Below are positions 1 through 8,519 of a stretch of DNA of 49,862 bases, one piece after another; position 1 is the stretch's first letter, and every line of letters begins with the position of its first letter. The notes beneath the pieces were generated by a model that saw only the letters and a program-made list of their open reading frames with translations, made no database searches and was not told the DNA's origin. Source of the stretch: Lachnospiraceae bacterium. Lineage in GTDB: Bacteria; Bacillota; Clostridia; Lachnospirales; Lachnospiraceae. Position numbers and translations under genes: made by a program. The stretch is taken from contig JAFSLV010000031.1 in NCBI GenBank assembly GCA_017448245.1, forward strand, positions 1 through 49,862. The letters are read 5' to 3'.

Positions 1-1
1 A

Positions 2-70
2 AAGGAGGGCATGTATTCAGGAAGATTACAGGCGGTTATAACAGCAGATGATTTGTTTAAAAAGAATTAA
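2..70 (+). CDS. C-terminal end of a gene cut by the window edge
   Basis: The frame is open from the first base and ends at TAA (68-70), giving a tail KEG-MYSGRLQAVITADDLFKKN. An ATG at 11 sits only two bases after AAAGGAGG, too close for that to work as a normal ribosome binding site. I therefore read the region as interior codons of a longer protein that begins left of the window, not as a 19-residue peptide. The tail is too short to assign to a family. Confidence 0.35.
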   Translation, partial: KEGMYSGRLQAVITADDLFKKN

Positions 71-395
71 AGTGCGCTAAATCGCGAAGGAATTTACGGA
101 TATAGCGCAGTAAGTGGCTGTATGTAAAGGCAAAAAGTCGGGTTTTTGAGGTGCGGCGGGACAGGACGGAACAATACGGAACGGGATGTAAAAGCGTCCT
201 GTACACGTTCCTAAGTCGCCTGAAACATTGATTTTTCGCCATTTTTTGTGAATGGAGCATTTATATTTGAACTGTTTTATGATATGATAAGAACAGTTTA
301 TTACTCGGAAACGTACAGGTTTTCGGGTGTGTATAGAATACAGGAAAAAGGCATAATCCCTGTTTAGAATGTATCTGTGAAGGGGAAACATAACT
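71..395. other. Intergenic region upstream of the kinase pair
   Basis: These 325 bases hold no convincing gene; the short frames across it have no ribosome binding site. It is AT-rich towards the kinase. It contains an inverted repeat at 270-298 (listed separately). AAGGGGA at 379-385, eleven bases before the ATG at 396, is the ribosome binding site of the kinase. No promoter with both good boxes could be placed; TAGAAT at 334-339 is a weak -10 candidate without a matching -35. Confidence 0.5.
270..298. repeat. Inverted repeat, possible operator or mRNA hairpin
   Basis: AACTGTT (270-276) is repeated in inverse as AACAGTT (292-298). The symmetry continues inward as TTAT/ATAA with one bulged G. 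It lies about 100 bases before the kinase start. It could be a regulator site or a leader hairpin. Nothing in the sequence decides between these. Confidence 0.4.
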
Positions 396-2978
396 ATGCT
401 GGAAAACCTTATTAATATTTATTCGTTATTCGCGACACTCACAGGTCTTATCCTGTGCTTTTTCTATTATGTTGCACATGTACGGCGTGAATATCAGTTG
501 CTGAATGGATTTCTGCTTGGAGATTTCCTAAGTAACTATTACTGGGTTGTATTTGTTTTTATTATGGGGGATTATCCGAACAGCTCCGAATTGATGGCAT
601 ATTTTGGCTGGAATGTCGGATATGTGATGCTTTTTTTGCTCGCATTGTATATCAGAGATCAGGATGCACGAAATTATTTTCATCCCCTTATGTTGATCCC
701 GATTCCGCTGAATATTGTGCAGTTTCTTTTGTACATCCAGTATGGCGGGTACTTTAATAATGCATGGCAAGGTATTTTCTGCACCCTGATCGCGGTATGC
801 AGTCTGCAGGGTATCCTTTTTAACAGGAGGCGTGCGGAAAAAAAATCAAATAATAATACTGCGTATATTCTGTTGTTATTGTATGTTGCGTTTCAATACG
901 GCGCTTTCACGGCGTCCTGCTTTGCCTGGCCTTCAGAGTGGTCAGATCCCTATAACTACTGCAATGTAATGCAATATACGATTAACATTTTCCTTCCGGT
1001 TGCTGTCGCAAGAATTCATGGGGACAGGATAAGAGAGACAAAGGAAAGCGATACGGCGGATTTCAGGAATACAATACGTGTAATTTTTGTCGCGGTGGTG
1101 ATTGGTGTTAGTATTTCCGGCTATTTGCTGGCGGGATGGATGCAGTCGCTTCTGAATGTCGAGACAGGGGGAATTCCTTCGGAAAGTGCCTCACGGATTA
1201 TTATGATCATGCTGTTTGTCATTTCTGTCGCTTTGTCAATTCTTGTTATCACAATTCTGATTGCACTCAGTCGGGGACAGATGGCGACACAGGACACATT
1301 CCTGACAGAAGATGACATGCCGGATAAATCGAATAAAATACAGCCGGAGAACGAGCCGGGACGAGGAGACACGGGAACAGATGATGGATCGGTAATTAAA
1401 GCGATCAATCGCAGGTGGAACCTGATTTTGCCGTTGCTTGTCACATTCTTTCTGATGATGCTGGTTGTGATCTACACATCACGTCAGTTTTACAGAATAT
1501 CTGTAGAAAGAAGTCTTGAGGACGCAATGGATAAATCATCCAGCACGGCGGAACAATTGCAGAACTATATGGATACTGCAAAAAGCGTACTCTGGGTAAC
1601 GGCGGATACCGTAAACTATATGCTTGCAAACGGCGAATCCGACAGAAACATTCTCCGCTATCTGGAGCAGGAAACAGAAAACCAGCAGGTGCAGTTTGAT
1701 GAAAACTATACCGGAGTGTACGGATACATACGTGGTCTATATATGGATGGTTCAGGCTGGGAGCCTCCTGCGGATTACGTACCATCGGAACGCGACTGGT
1801 ACATGGCGGCGGTGGATGCCGGGGGTGCTGTCACCATCGCACAGCCTTATGTGGATATGCAGACAGGATCGGTTGTTATTTCCATATGTAAGCAGTTAAA
1901 AGATCATCAGGGCAGTGTTCTTTCTCTGGATCTGATCATCGGATACATTCAGTCTGTTGTTGAAGAAACAGATGTCAGTGGTATCGGATATTGCTTCGTG
2001 CTGGACGGTGACGGAACCGTCATTGCGCATAGAGATACGCAGATGAACGGACAGAATATATATAATTATGAGTACGGTTCGGAAATCATGCAAAACACAC
2101 AACAGACAATGGACGGACACTTTGAAATGTATGTTGACGGGAAGTTGAGTACGGTAATCGTTCATAAGGTTATGGATCAGTGGAATGTAATCATTGTGAT
2201 AGAGAACAGGGAGATGTTTGCAGACGTTAACCGTGTGCTTGTCATGAATATCCTGACATTCTTAATTGTGTTTATACTGATCGCTGCCTTTTACTCGATT
2301 TCTTATCGGAGAGAAGAAAGGAGTAACCGGAAAGCGCATGATCTGAGAATCAGTGAACAGCAGAAATCCTATGAAGCGGAGATTCTGAGACTTGAAAAAC
2401 AATCCGCAGATGCCGCTAACGAGGCTAAAAGTAATTTCCTCGCGGATATGTCCCATGAGATCCGAACGCCGATCAACGCGGTGCTGGGCATGAATGAGAT
2501 GATCTTAAGGGAAAGCGACAATCACCGGATCACGACATTCGCGCGCAACGTGGAAAGCGCCGGAAAAAACCTGCTCTCCATCATCAATGATATTCTTGAT
2601 TTTTCCAAGATCGAGGCGGGAAAAATGGAGATCGTAGAGGCACCGTATCAGCTGTCTTCGGTGCTCAATGATGTCAGCAACATGATCACCTTCCGCGCCC
2701 GCAGCAAGGACCTGGAATTTCATGTGGACGTGGATGAAAGCATTCCGGACAGTCTCTACGGCGACGAAGTCCGTGTGCGCCAGATCATCACAAACCTGTT
2801 GACGAATGCGGTGAAATACACGCATGAGGGAAGCGTGACGCTTGTCGTAAGGGGGGAAAGAACCCCTCATCCGTCTGCTTCGCAGCCACCTTCCCCCAAG
2901 GGGAAGGCGGGGAGCAGCACCCACCTGCCGCGCAGGGAGAAGACGGGGCGCAGCGGACGCCAGTTGTCGGCGGGGTGA
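396..2978 (+). CDS. Hybrid histidine kinase, N-terminal part (gene broken in ATPase domain)
   Basis: This is a membrane sensor kinase fragment of 860 residues. It begins with a block of hydrophobic helices (about 1-300). A further membrane helix (about 343-360) leads into an extracellular dCache-type sensor (about 362-612, with the ERDWYMAAVDAG and QPYVDMQTG signatures). A second helix (about 614-632) and a short coiled coil lead to the HisKA box MSHEIRTPINAV, with the phosphorylated histidine at 687. The ATPase N box (NLLTNAVKY) is present, but the frame then runs into a repeat-derived stretch rich in Pro, Ser, Arg and Gly and stops. The G1 and G2 boxes, receiver and HPt domain follow in another frame (2975-4159). 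The last roughly 40 residues are therefore foreign. Ribosome binding site AAGGGGA at 379-385. As it stands the protein should not bind ATP properly unless the second half complements it. Confidence 0.85.
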   Translation: MLENLINIYSLFATLTGLILCFFYYVAHVRREYQLLNGFLLGDFLSNYYWVVFVFIMGDYPNSSELMAYFGWNVGYVMLFLLALYIRDQDARNYFHPLMLIPIPLNIVQFLLYIQYGGYFNNAWQGIFCTLIAVCSLQGILFNRRRAEKKSNNNTAYILLLLYVAFQYGAFTASCFAWPSEWSDPYNYCNVMQYTINIFLPVAVARIHGDRIRETKESDTADFRNTIRVIFVAVVIGVSISGYLLAGWMQSLLNVETGGIPSESASRIIMIMLFVISVALSILVITILIALSRGQMATQDTFLTEDDMPDKSNKIQPENEPGRGDTGTDDGSVIKAINRRWNLILPLLVTFFLMMLVVIYTSRQFYRISVERSLEDAMDKSSSTAEQLQNYMDTAKSVLWVTADTVNYMLANGESDRNILRYLEQETENQQVQFDENYTGVYGYIRGLYMDGSGWEPPADYVPSERDWYMAAVDAGGAVTIAQPYVDMQTGSVVISICKQLKDHQGSVLSLDLIIGYIQSVVEETDVSGIGYCFVLDGDGTVIAHRDTQMNGQNIYNYEYGSEIMQNTQQTMDGHFEMYVDGKLSTVIVHKVMDQWNVIIVIENREMFADVNRVLVMNILTFLIVFILIAAFYSISYRREERSNRKAHDLRISEQQKSYEAEILRLEKQSADAANEAKSNFLADMSHEIRTPINAVLGMNEMILRESDNHRITTFARNVESAGKNLLSIINDILDFSKIEAGKMEIVEAPYQLSSVLNDVSNMITFRARSKDLEFHVDVDESIPDSLYGDEVRVRQIITNLLTNAVKYTHEGSVTLVVRGERTPHPSASQPPSPKGKAGSSTHLPRREKTGRSGRQLSAG
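2861..2912. repeat. REP-like palindromic repeat inserted in kinase gene
   Basis: The stretch contains two adjacent hairpins: CTGC/GCAG around TTC (2876-2886) and CCTTCCCC/GGGGAAGG around CAA (2889-2907). It follows directly after the codons RGER that the paralogue downstream also has. Paired short palindromes of this kind, with a CCCTCATCCGTC lead, are in my knowledge common dispersed repeats in gut Clostridia. After the repeat, coding similarity resumes in a different frame (roughly from GAGCAGCACC on), so the insertion or its boundary changed the reading frame by one. Exact ends are estimated. Confidence 0.65.
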
Positions 2979-4159
2979 CGCTCATGATCGACGTCAGGGA
3001 CACCGGCATCGGGATTAAGGAAGAGGACCTCGGAAACCTGTTTACCAAGTTCGGCCGTGTGGACCTTGTGCAGACGAATACGATAGAGGGAACGGGTCTC
3101 GGCCTTGCCATCACCGAGAATCTGCTGCTGATGATGCAGGGGGATATCAAAGTGCAGAGCGTTTACGGAGAGGGCTCCACCTTCTCCGTCCGGATCCCGC
3201 AGGGGGTCGTCAGCGAAGAAGCGATCGGCGATTTCCACCGGCGGTATGAGGACGGATTGAAAGCGATGAAGGCATATCACGAGTCCTTCCGTGCGCCGGA
3301 CGCGCATGTGCTCGTCGTGGATGACACGGAGCTCAATCTCGTGGTCATCGAGGGACTCTTAAAGACCACGGAGGTGCGGCTGGATACGGCCGCGGGCGGC
3401 GAGGAGGCGCTGGCCCTGTGCAAAAAGACGGCCTATGATCTGATTCTTCTGGATCAGCGGATGCCGCGCATGAACGGAACGGAAACGCTGCAGCACATCC
3501 GCACGCAGGAAAACGGACGCAACAGGGAAACGCCCGTGATCTGCCTTACGGCCGACGCGGTGCAGGGCGCAAGAGAGCGGTATCTGGCCGAAGGCTTCTC
3601 CGGCTATCTGTCCAAGCCCGTGGAAGGTCCCGCGCTGGAGTCGGCACTTATGGAGTACCTGCCGTCGGAGAAGATCCTGCGCACGGCGGAGGGCGACAGT
3701 TCTGCGCAGATCGCTGCACCGCATCCAGATGACAGTGGTTCTGCGCCGACCGGAGCGGAGCGGAGACAGGTGGCAGCGCCGCAGGCGCTGACGGATGACT
3801 ACACAGGACGTGTGTCCATGAACACTCCGGCATCTCATGACGAACACGGATGTGAGGAATGCCGGAATGTGATGGAGGTGTCATCCGTGCAGGCGGCCTA
3901 CGATGGCATTCCCGCGCTTGATTACGCGCAGGCCAAGGAATATCTCACTTCGGATGAACTGATTGAAAAAACGCTCAGTACGTTTTACGACAACCTCCGC
4001 GACACCACGGACGCGATCGAGCGTTCGTTGCGGGAGGAAGACTATGACAACTTCACCATCCGGGTACATGCGCTGAAATCAAGCGCCCGCCTGATCGGTG
4101 CGGCAGAAATATCGGCGCTGGCGGCAAGACTGGAGGAATGCGGGGATGCGGTCCGTTAA
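2975..4159 (+). CDS. Hybrid histidine kinase, C-terminal part (ATPase end, receiver, HPt)
   Basis: Second half of the broken kinase, 394 residues. It starts in the ATPase domain just before the G1 box (RDTGIGI), then has G2 (GTGLGLAI). A receiver domain follows (about 107-225, phospho-acceptor Asp160 in LLDQRMPRMNG) and then an HPt domain (about 305-394) with the phosphorylatable His365 in VHALKSSARL. GTG at 2975 overlaps the TGA of the first half (GTGA), so coupled re-initiation is conceivable; there is only a weak GGCGGGG upstream. The same frame is open further upstream and reads coding-like residues (QRTPVVGGVTLMI), so this GTG is probably just an internal codon of the ancestral gene. The HPt domain stops right after LEECGDAVR, earlier than is usual for this family. 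The missing tail resembles the tail of the next gene. Confidence 0.8.
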   Translation: MTLMIDVRDTGIGIKEEDLGNLFTKFGRVDLVQTNTIEGTGLGLAITENLLLMMQGDIKVQSVYGEGSTFSVRIPQGVVSEEAIGDFHRRYEDGLKAMKAYHESFRAPDAHVLVVDDTELNLVVIEGLLKTTEVRLDTAAGGEEALALCKKTAYDLILLDQRMPRMNGTETLQHIRTQENGRNRETPVICLTADAVQGARERYLAEGFSGYLSKPVEGPALESALMEYLPSEKILRTAEGDSSAQIAAPHPDDSGSAPTGAERRQVAAPQALTDDYTGRVSMNTPASHDEHGCEECRNVMEVSSVQAAYDGIPALDYAQAKEYLTSDELIEKTLSTFYDNLRDTTDAIERSLREEDYDNFTIRVHALKSSARLIGAAEISALAARLEECGDAVR

Positions 4160-4180
4160 CGGAAGGAAAGGGACCAAACA

Positions 4181-7100
4181 GTGAGAGACATGACCGTGAT
4201 GGAAGCGTTCCGCGGTCTCTTTGTGGATCTAACGGCGCTCATATTTAATATCGTGCTGTTGTTCATTGTCCGCGCACAACGGGGCAAGGAATACAAAACC
4301 GTGCAGTTCCGCAATCTGGCGGTTATTGTGTTTTTTGCTAACGCACTGTCACAGACGTGGGTCTTTCTGGCGCGGGCGGATCTTCCCGTGCCGCCGGCCA
4401 TGATCCTGTTTACGCAGCTTGTGGCTTATATGCTCAATCTCTTCGTGGTCTACTTTTTCACACTCTATGTGGAAAAACTCACACAGCAGGAGAAAGGATA
4501 CAGGAATCACCTGCACCGCGTCAACTATGCCGTGATGATCGTCATGGGGATCAGTGTGGTCATCTACTTTGTCGTGTCATTGCCGCACCTTGGCGCGCCT
4601 GGGCGCCTTCCCTATGCCACCGGGTGGTTCCGGATGTTTGCCGGTTTTGCGGCGGAGTTTTATTTTCTGATTTACGCGATGACAATGCTGATCGGCAGAA
4701 CCGGCATGAACGCAAGAACAAAGCGCATCCTGCCTGGCGTATTTGCGCTGACCTTCTCCACGCTGATTCTGCAGGCCGTGATCGGTCTGATGCCGCGCCT
4801 CGATTACCTGGGGCCGACGCTGGCGCTGTTTATTTTTTACTTTACCGTTGAAACATCCGATTACCTGAATCTCATGCGCACCAGACAGGAGCTGGAGGAG
4901 GAGACCAGACGAACGGCGCTGCTGCAGGCCTTTTCGGAAAAGGTTGCGACGCAGGGCAGGGCGCTGCTCGGCTTGAATGAACTGATTCTCAGGGACAGCC
5001 ACGAGGAGAAGGTGCTGATGTATGCGCGCAACGTGGAGCGCACGGGAAAGGAGCTCGTGGCGGTGGCGTCCAATATGCCCGCCCTGCAGCGTAAGGCAGA
5101 AGGGCGTGCGGATGAGGCCGTTCGTGTCGTTCGCGAGGAAGCGCTTCCTGCGGACACCGGCATCAAGGCAGAGGGAAAGGCGGAGAAGAAACCCCTTGCG
5201 GCACGTATATCCGACATCGGTAGATATGGCTCGACAAAGGATGAATATGAAAGCTGCCGTGAGAGCATCCTGATCTGGAACGAAAAGAGCAGTCGCATTA
5301 TTATATCCCTGTCCTTCTATGGATTTGTGCTGGCGTTTCTGGCAACGATCGTTATGAATGTCATGAAGGAATTCCGCCCGGCGTTTGTCCTGTTCTTCTG
5401 TGTCACCGGGGTCTGCTATTTTCCGAGTCTGTTTGCAAGGAGATTTTTTCATAAACACGCGACACTGATGGCGTATACGGGCATGGTGATCATCCTGTCA
5501 TTCGCGATCATGACGGGTTCGATGCATGCAACGGAGCGCGCGATCGACTATCCGATCATGCTGATCTGGTTAAGCCTCCTGATTGTGGACAATGCCTTCC
5601 GCATGACGGGGCTGATCGTGGTGATGGATGCCGCATGCTTCACGATGCTGTTTCTGACAAAGGACTTAAGCATCGCGCAGCGCGATATGTATAACATCCT
5701 GATGTACAGCGCCCTCGTGATTGTCGGCCACTTTCTGTTACAGCGGAACCGGATGAATGAAATGATGGCGGCTGGCCGTTATGAAGCGGTACAGACACAG
5801 CTGCTGTCAACGACGGAGCGTTTACAGGAGGCGACGGAACAGGCCACGAGAGCCAGCCACTCCAAATCGGATTTCCTCGCGAACATGTCGCACGAGATCC
5901 GTACGCCGATCAATGCCGTGCTCGGGATGAACGAAATGATCCTCAGGGAGAGCCGGGATGAAAAGATCAGACTGTATGCGCATAACGTGGAAAGCGCCGG
6001 GAAAAATCTGCTGTCCATCATCAATGATATTCTGGATTTCAGCAAGATCGAGGCGGGCCGGATGGAACTCGCAAAGGGGGAATATCATCTTTCCGCGGTA
6101 TTAAACGATGTCAGCAACATGATCGTTTTCCGTGCGCGCGCCAAGGATCTGGCCTTTCATGTCAACGTGGACGAAAGCCTGCCGGATGTGCTGTACGGGG
6201 ATGAGGTGCGAATCAGACAGGTCATCACCAACATTTTAAACAATGCCGTAAAATATACGAATGAGGGAAGCGTGACGCTTACGGTGCGCGGGGAGCGCAA
6301 AGCGGCCCACGCGGCCATGCAAAGGGAACACGACAGCGTTATCGGGCAGCTGGATCTGATCGTTGCTGTTGCGGATACCGGTATCGGCATCCGGGAAGAA
6401 GACAAAGAGAAGCTGTTTACCAAGTTTGAACGCGTCGACCTCACGCAGACCAATACGATCGAGGGAACGGGCTTAGGACTTGCCATCACGCAGAGTCTGC
6501 TGGAACTGATGGACGGTACTGTGTATGTCGACAGCGTCTACGGAGAAGGCAGCATCTTTACGATCCGGATTCCGCAGGGGATTGTAAGCGAGGAAGCGAT
6601 CGGGGATTTCCGTGAGAAAACGGAGCAGAACGTACAGGAATCGGAAGCGTACAGCGAAACCTTCCGTGCGCCGGATGCACGGATCCTTGTGGTGGATGAC
6701 ACGGAGATGAACCTCGTCGTGATGGAGGGTCTGTTAAAGCAGACGGAGCTTGGGATCGATACCGCGACGGGCGGACGGCAGGCGCTGCAAATGACGAAAG
6801 ATACGCCGTATGACCTGATTCTGATGGACCAGCGGATGCCGGAGATGGACGGGACACAAACGCTGCAGGGCATTCGTGCGCAGGAAGGCGGCAGCAACCA
6901 AAACACGCCTGTCATCTGTCTGACCGCGGATGCGGTACAGGGAGCAAGGGACAGATATCTTGCGGAGGGCTTCACGGATTATCTGACCAAGCCGGTGGAG
7001 ATTTTGTCCTTGGAGGCGGCACTGATGAAATATCTGCCGCAGGAAATGGTGGAGCGCGTGAAGAAACGCGGTACGAAGGCAAGTCAAAGCCCGCAGGTAC

Positions 7101-7507
7101 AGGCGGTCGCAGACAGCAAAGCGCCTGTTTCCGCAGAGAGCGGCACAACGGCTTACGCAGATAGCGGAAAGGAGTGGGCGCAGGAGGAAGCCCTGCGCTT
7201 TATGAGGGAAGACACGCCGAAGCTGCTTGCTTCCCTGCGTGAGCTGGAGACGTCTCTCCGTCCGTTTTTACAAAAGGCAGATGAGCCGGATGAAGATCTC
7301 CCGGAGATTTCACAGGAAGAACTGAACGAATTGTACGAGGCGATAACCGAGTTTATCGAAGTTTATGATCAGGATGGAATCTTAAGACTCTTGCAGCAGA
7401 CGCACGGTTACCGCATTCCGGAGGATGACCGCAAGAAGCTGGAACAGGTTCGGAAGTGCGCAGTGGGTTCCGACTGGAACGGATTGAAAGAGGCAATGAA
7501 CGGATAG
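4181..7507 (+). CDS. Hybrid histidine kinase with two sensor modules
   Basis: 1108-residue membrane kinase. Residues about 8-225 form a 7TM sensor. Residues about 255-295 (GRALLGLNELILRDS) match the region after an H box but have lost the HEIRTP histidine motif, so they look like a dead HisKA remnant. A second membrane block (about 365-525) is followed by an intact HisKA (MSHEIRTPINAV, His571). A complete HATPase follows (N box NILNNAVKY, G1 ADTGIGI, G2 GTGLGLAI), then a receiver (Asp883 in LMDQRMPEMDG). The C-terminus (about 995-1108, EEALRFMREDTP onward) matches what usually follows an HPt domain, but no HPt histidine motif (HALKSSA) is present. GTG start with GGAAGGAAAGG 10-20 bases upstream; ATG at 4190 is an alternative. 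It lies 21 bases after the broken paralogue and the two are very similar from the H box to the receiver, which fits a tandem duplication. Confidence 0.9.
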   Translation: MRDMTVMEAFRGLFVDLTALIFNIVLLFIVRAQRGKEYKTVQFRNLAVIVFFANALSQTWVFLARADLPVPPAMILFTQLVAYMLNLFVVYFFTLYVEKLTQQEKGYRNHLHRVNYAVMIVMGISVVIYFVVSLPHLGAPGRLPYATGWFRMFAGFAAEFYFLIYAMTMLIGRTGMNARTKRILPGVFALTFSTLILQAVIGLMPRLDYLGPTLALFIFYFTVETSDYLNLMRTRQELEEETRRTALLQAFSEKVATQGRALLGLNELILRDSHEEKVLMYARNVERTGKELVAVASNMPALQRKAEGRADEAVRVVREEALPADTGIKAEGKAEKKPLAARISDIGRYGSTKDEYESCRESILIWNEKSSRIIISLSFYGFVLAFLATIVMNVMKEFRPAFVLFFCVTGVCYFPSLFARRFFHKHATLMAYTGMVIILSFAIMTGSMHATERAIDYPIMLIWLSLLIVDNAFRMTGLIVVMDAACFTMLFLTKDLSIAQRDMYNILMYSALVIVGHFLLQRNRMNEMMAAGRYEAVQTQLLSTTERLQEATEQATRASHSKSDFLANMSHEIRTPINAVLGMNEMILRESRDEKIRLYAHNVESAGKNLLSIINDILDFSKIEAGRMELAKGEYHLSAVLNDVSNMIVFRARAKDLAFHVNVDESLPDVLYGDEVRIRQVITNILNNAVKYTNEGSVTLTVRGERKAAHAAMQREHDSVIGQLDLIVAVADTGIGIREEDKEKLFTKFERVDLTQTNTIEGTGLGLAITQSLLELMDGTVYVDSVYGEGSIFTIRIPQGIVSEEAIGDFREKTEQNVQESEAYSETFRAPDARILVVDDTEMNLVVMEGLLKQTELGIDTATGGRQALQMTKDTPYDLILMDQRMPEMDGTQTLQGIRAQEGGSNQNTPVICLTADAVQGARDRYLAEGFTDYLTKPVEILSLEAALMKYLPQEMVERVKKRGTKASQSPQVQAVADSKAPVSAESGTTAYADSGKEWAQEEALRFMREDTPKLLASLRELETSLRPFLQKADEPDEDLPEISQEELNELYEAITEFIEVYDQDGILRLLQQTHGYRIPEDDRKKLEQVRKCAVGSDWNGLKEAMNG

Positions 7508-7549
7508 ACTGAAGATGAGGTTGTGTAAAAAAAGGATAAGGAAAGCGTG

Positions 7550-7571
7550 ACGGTCGGGTAAAACCGGCCGT
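7550..7571 (+). terminator. Probable terminator of the kinase gene
   Basis: ACGGTCGG and CCGGCCGT pair over eight bases (one G-T wobble) around GTAAAA. The T-tract is short (TTGCCTTT), so termination may be incomplete. Confidence 0.5.
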
Positions 7572-7672
7572 TGCCTTTATGAAGAATAGATGAAGCATCT
7601 CTGATTGAGGATACATTGCAAGGGTGCAGATTATATGCAATAGTATAATATCTGAATGAGGAAGTCTTTAAA

Positions 7673-7687
7673 GTCACAAATTGTGAC
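7673..7687. promoter_or_regulatory. Palindromic operator candidate
   Basis: GTCACAA-A-TTGTGAC is a perfect seven-base inverted repeat around one base. It lies about 24 bases after a TATAAT (7644-7649) and just before a ribosome binding site and a tiny frame, the place expected for a repressor site. The regulator is unknown. Confidence 0.45.
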
Positions 7688-7703
7688 CTTAAACGAGGAG
7701 ATC

Positions 7704-7751
7704 ATGAATCTGCCTAAAATCGGTACCGAGGTAGTTTGGAAATATAAGTGA
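7704..7751 (+). CDS. Possible 15-residue leader peptide or gene relic
   Basis: ATG at 7704 follows GAGGAG (7695-7700) at a usable distance and encodes MNLPKIGTEVVWKYK. Its TGA is followed at once by another tiny frame (7754-7795, MSRLYCFCADNRV) that ends inside the toxin-antitoxin -10 box. I do not recognise the peptide. It may be a leader peptide under the palindrome at 7673-7687 or the start of a decayed gene. Confidence 0.25.
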   Translation: MNLPKIGTEVVWKYK

Positions 7752-7766
7752 GATGAGCCGTTTATA

Positions 7767-7795
7767 TTGCTTTTGTGCGGACAATCGTGTATAAT
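7767..7795 (+). promoter_or_regulatory. Promoter of the toxin-antitoxin operon
   Basis: TTGCTT (7767-7772), a 17-base spacer and a perfect TATAAT (7790-7795), 30 bases before the antitoxin ATG. Confidence 0.7.
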
Positions 7796-7825
7796 TGATG
7801 TATTCGAGGGAAGGAGGTATCGGCG

Positions 7826-8134
7826 ATGGCACAGAAATCTGCAAATCTGTACGCTCGAATAGAGCCGGATGTAAAAGAACAGGCCGAAAGTATTCTTTCT
7901 GCGTTGGGGGTTCCTGCCTCTAATGCGATCAATATGTTTTATAAACAGATTATTTTAACCAAGGGAATCCCTTTTAAGGTCGCATTACCTGCCACGAAAC
8001 CGCTTGTGTTATCGGAGTTAAGCGAAGCTGAGTTGTCGGAGGAGCTGGAGAAGGGATATGCGGATATGAAAGCGGGACGCGTTAAGCCGGCAAAAGAAGT
8101 GTTTGCAAGCATCCGTAAGAAAAGGTCAAAATGA
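7826..8134 (+). CDS. RelB/DinJ-family antitoxin
   Basis: 102-residue antitoxin of a type II toxin-antitoxin pair. It should bind and neutralise the toxin encoded next to it and repress the shared promoter. The N-terminal half (about 1-55, ANLYARIEPDVKEQAESIL through NAINMFYKQIILTKGIPF) has the ribbon-helix-helix layout typical of RelB/DinJ proteins. The C-terminal half (SELSEAELSEELEKGYADMKAG) is a charged helix of the toxin-binding kind. Start supported by GGAAGGAGG eight bases before ATG. Its last bases overlap the toxin start (ATGA), which fits coupled translation. Confidence 0.9.
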   Translation: MAQKSANLYARIEPDVKEQAESILSALGVPASNAINMFYKQIILTKGIPFKVALPATKPLVLSELSEAELSEELEKGYADMKAGRVKPAKEVFASIRKKRSK

Positions 8135-8487
8135 AATCTTACGCTGTTGTAATAACCGATGAAGCCGAAATGGATTTGCAGGCGATATTTGATTATATTG
8201 CCTTTGAACTATTGTCCCCGGAAAATGCCGATTCTCAATTAACACGTATTGAAGAAGCAATAGAGAAGGCCGGCGCGTCCCCGGAAAAGTATCGACGCTA
8301 TGAGAAAGAGCCGTGGCATAGTCGGAACCTGCGCCTTTTTCCGGTCGACAATTATGGTGTGTTTTATATACCGGATGAAGCGAAAAAGACAGTCACTATA
8401 ATACGAGTCATCTACGGCGGACGAGATATAGATAAGGAGTTAAATCGGCTGTCAGAAAAGAGTACAAAGAAAAAATCTAAAAAGTAA
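8131..8487 (+). CDS. RelE/ParE-family toxin
   Basis: 118-residue toxin partner of the antitoxin just upstream, overlapping it by four bases. The RelE/ParE fold is recognisable: the N-terminal segment VVITDEAEMDLQAIFDYIAFEL, the central RRYEKEPWHSRNLRLFPVDNYGVFY and the C-terminal strand KTVTIIRVIYGGRDI. RelE members cut ribosome-bound mRNA and ParE members poison gyrase; the sequence alone does not say which applies here. A lysine-rich tail (STKKKSKK) extends beyond the fold. No separate promoter is seen. Confidence 0.88.
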   Translation: MKSYAVVITDEAEMDLQAIFDYIAFELLSPENADSQLTRIEEAIEKAGASPEKYRRYEKEPWHSRNLRLFPVDNYGVFYIPDEAKKTVTIIRVIYGGRDIDKELNRLSEKSTKKKSKK

Positions 8488-8519
8488 TCATAACTGCTCA
8501 TAACAGAGGAGAGCATTTA

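Larger units (their letters stand above)
7508..7825. other. Intergenic region between kinase and toxin-antitoxin pair
   Basis: About 318 bases, AT-rich. It holds a likely terminator (7550-7571), a TATAAT at 7644-7649, a 15-base palindrome (7673-7687), a very short frame with a ribosome binding site (7704-7751) and the toxin-antitoxin promoter (7767-7795). Each is listed separately. No longer gene was found. Confidence 0.6.
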
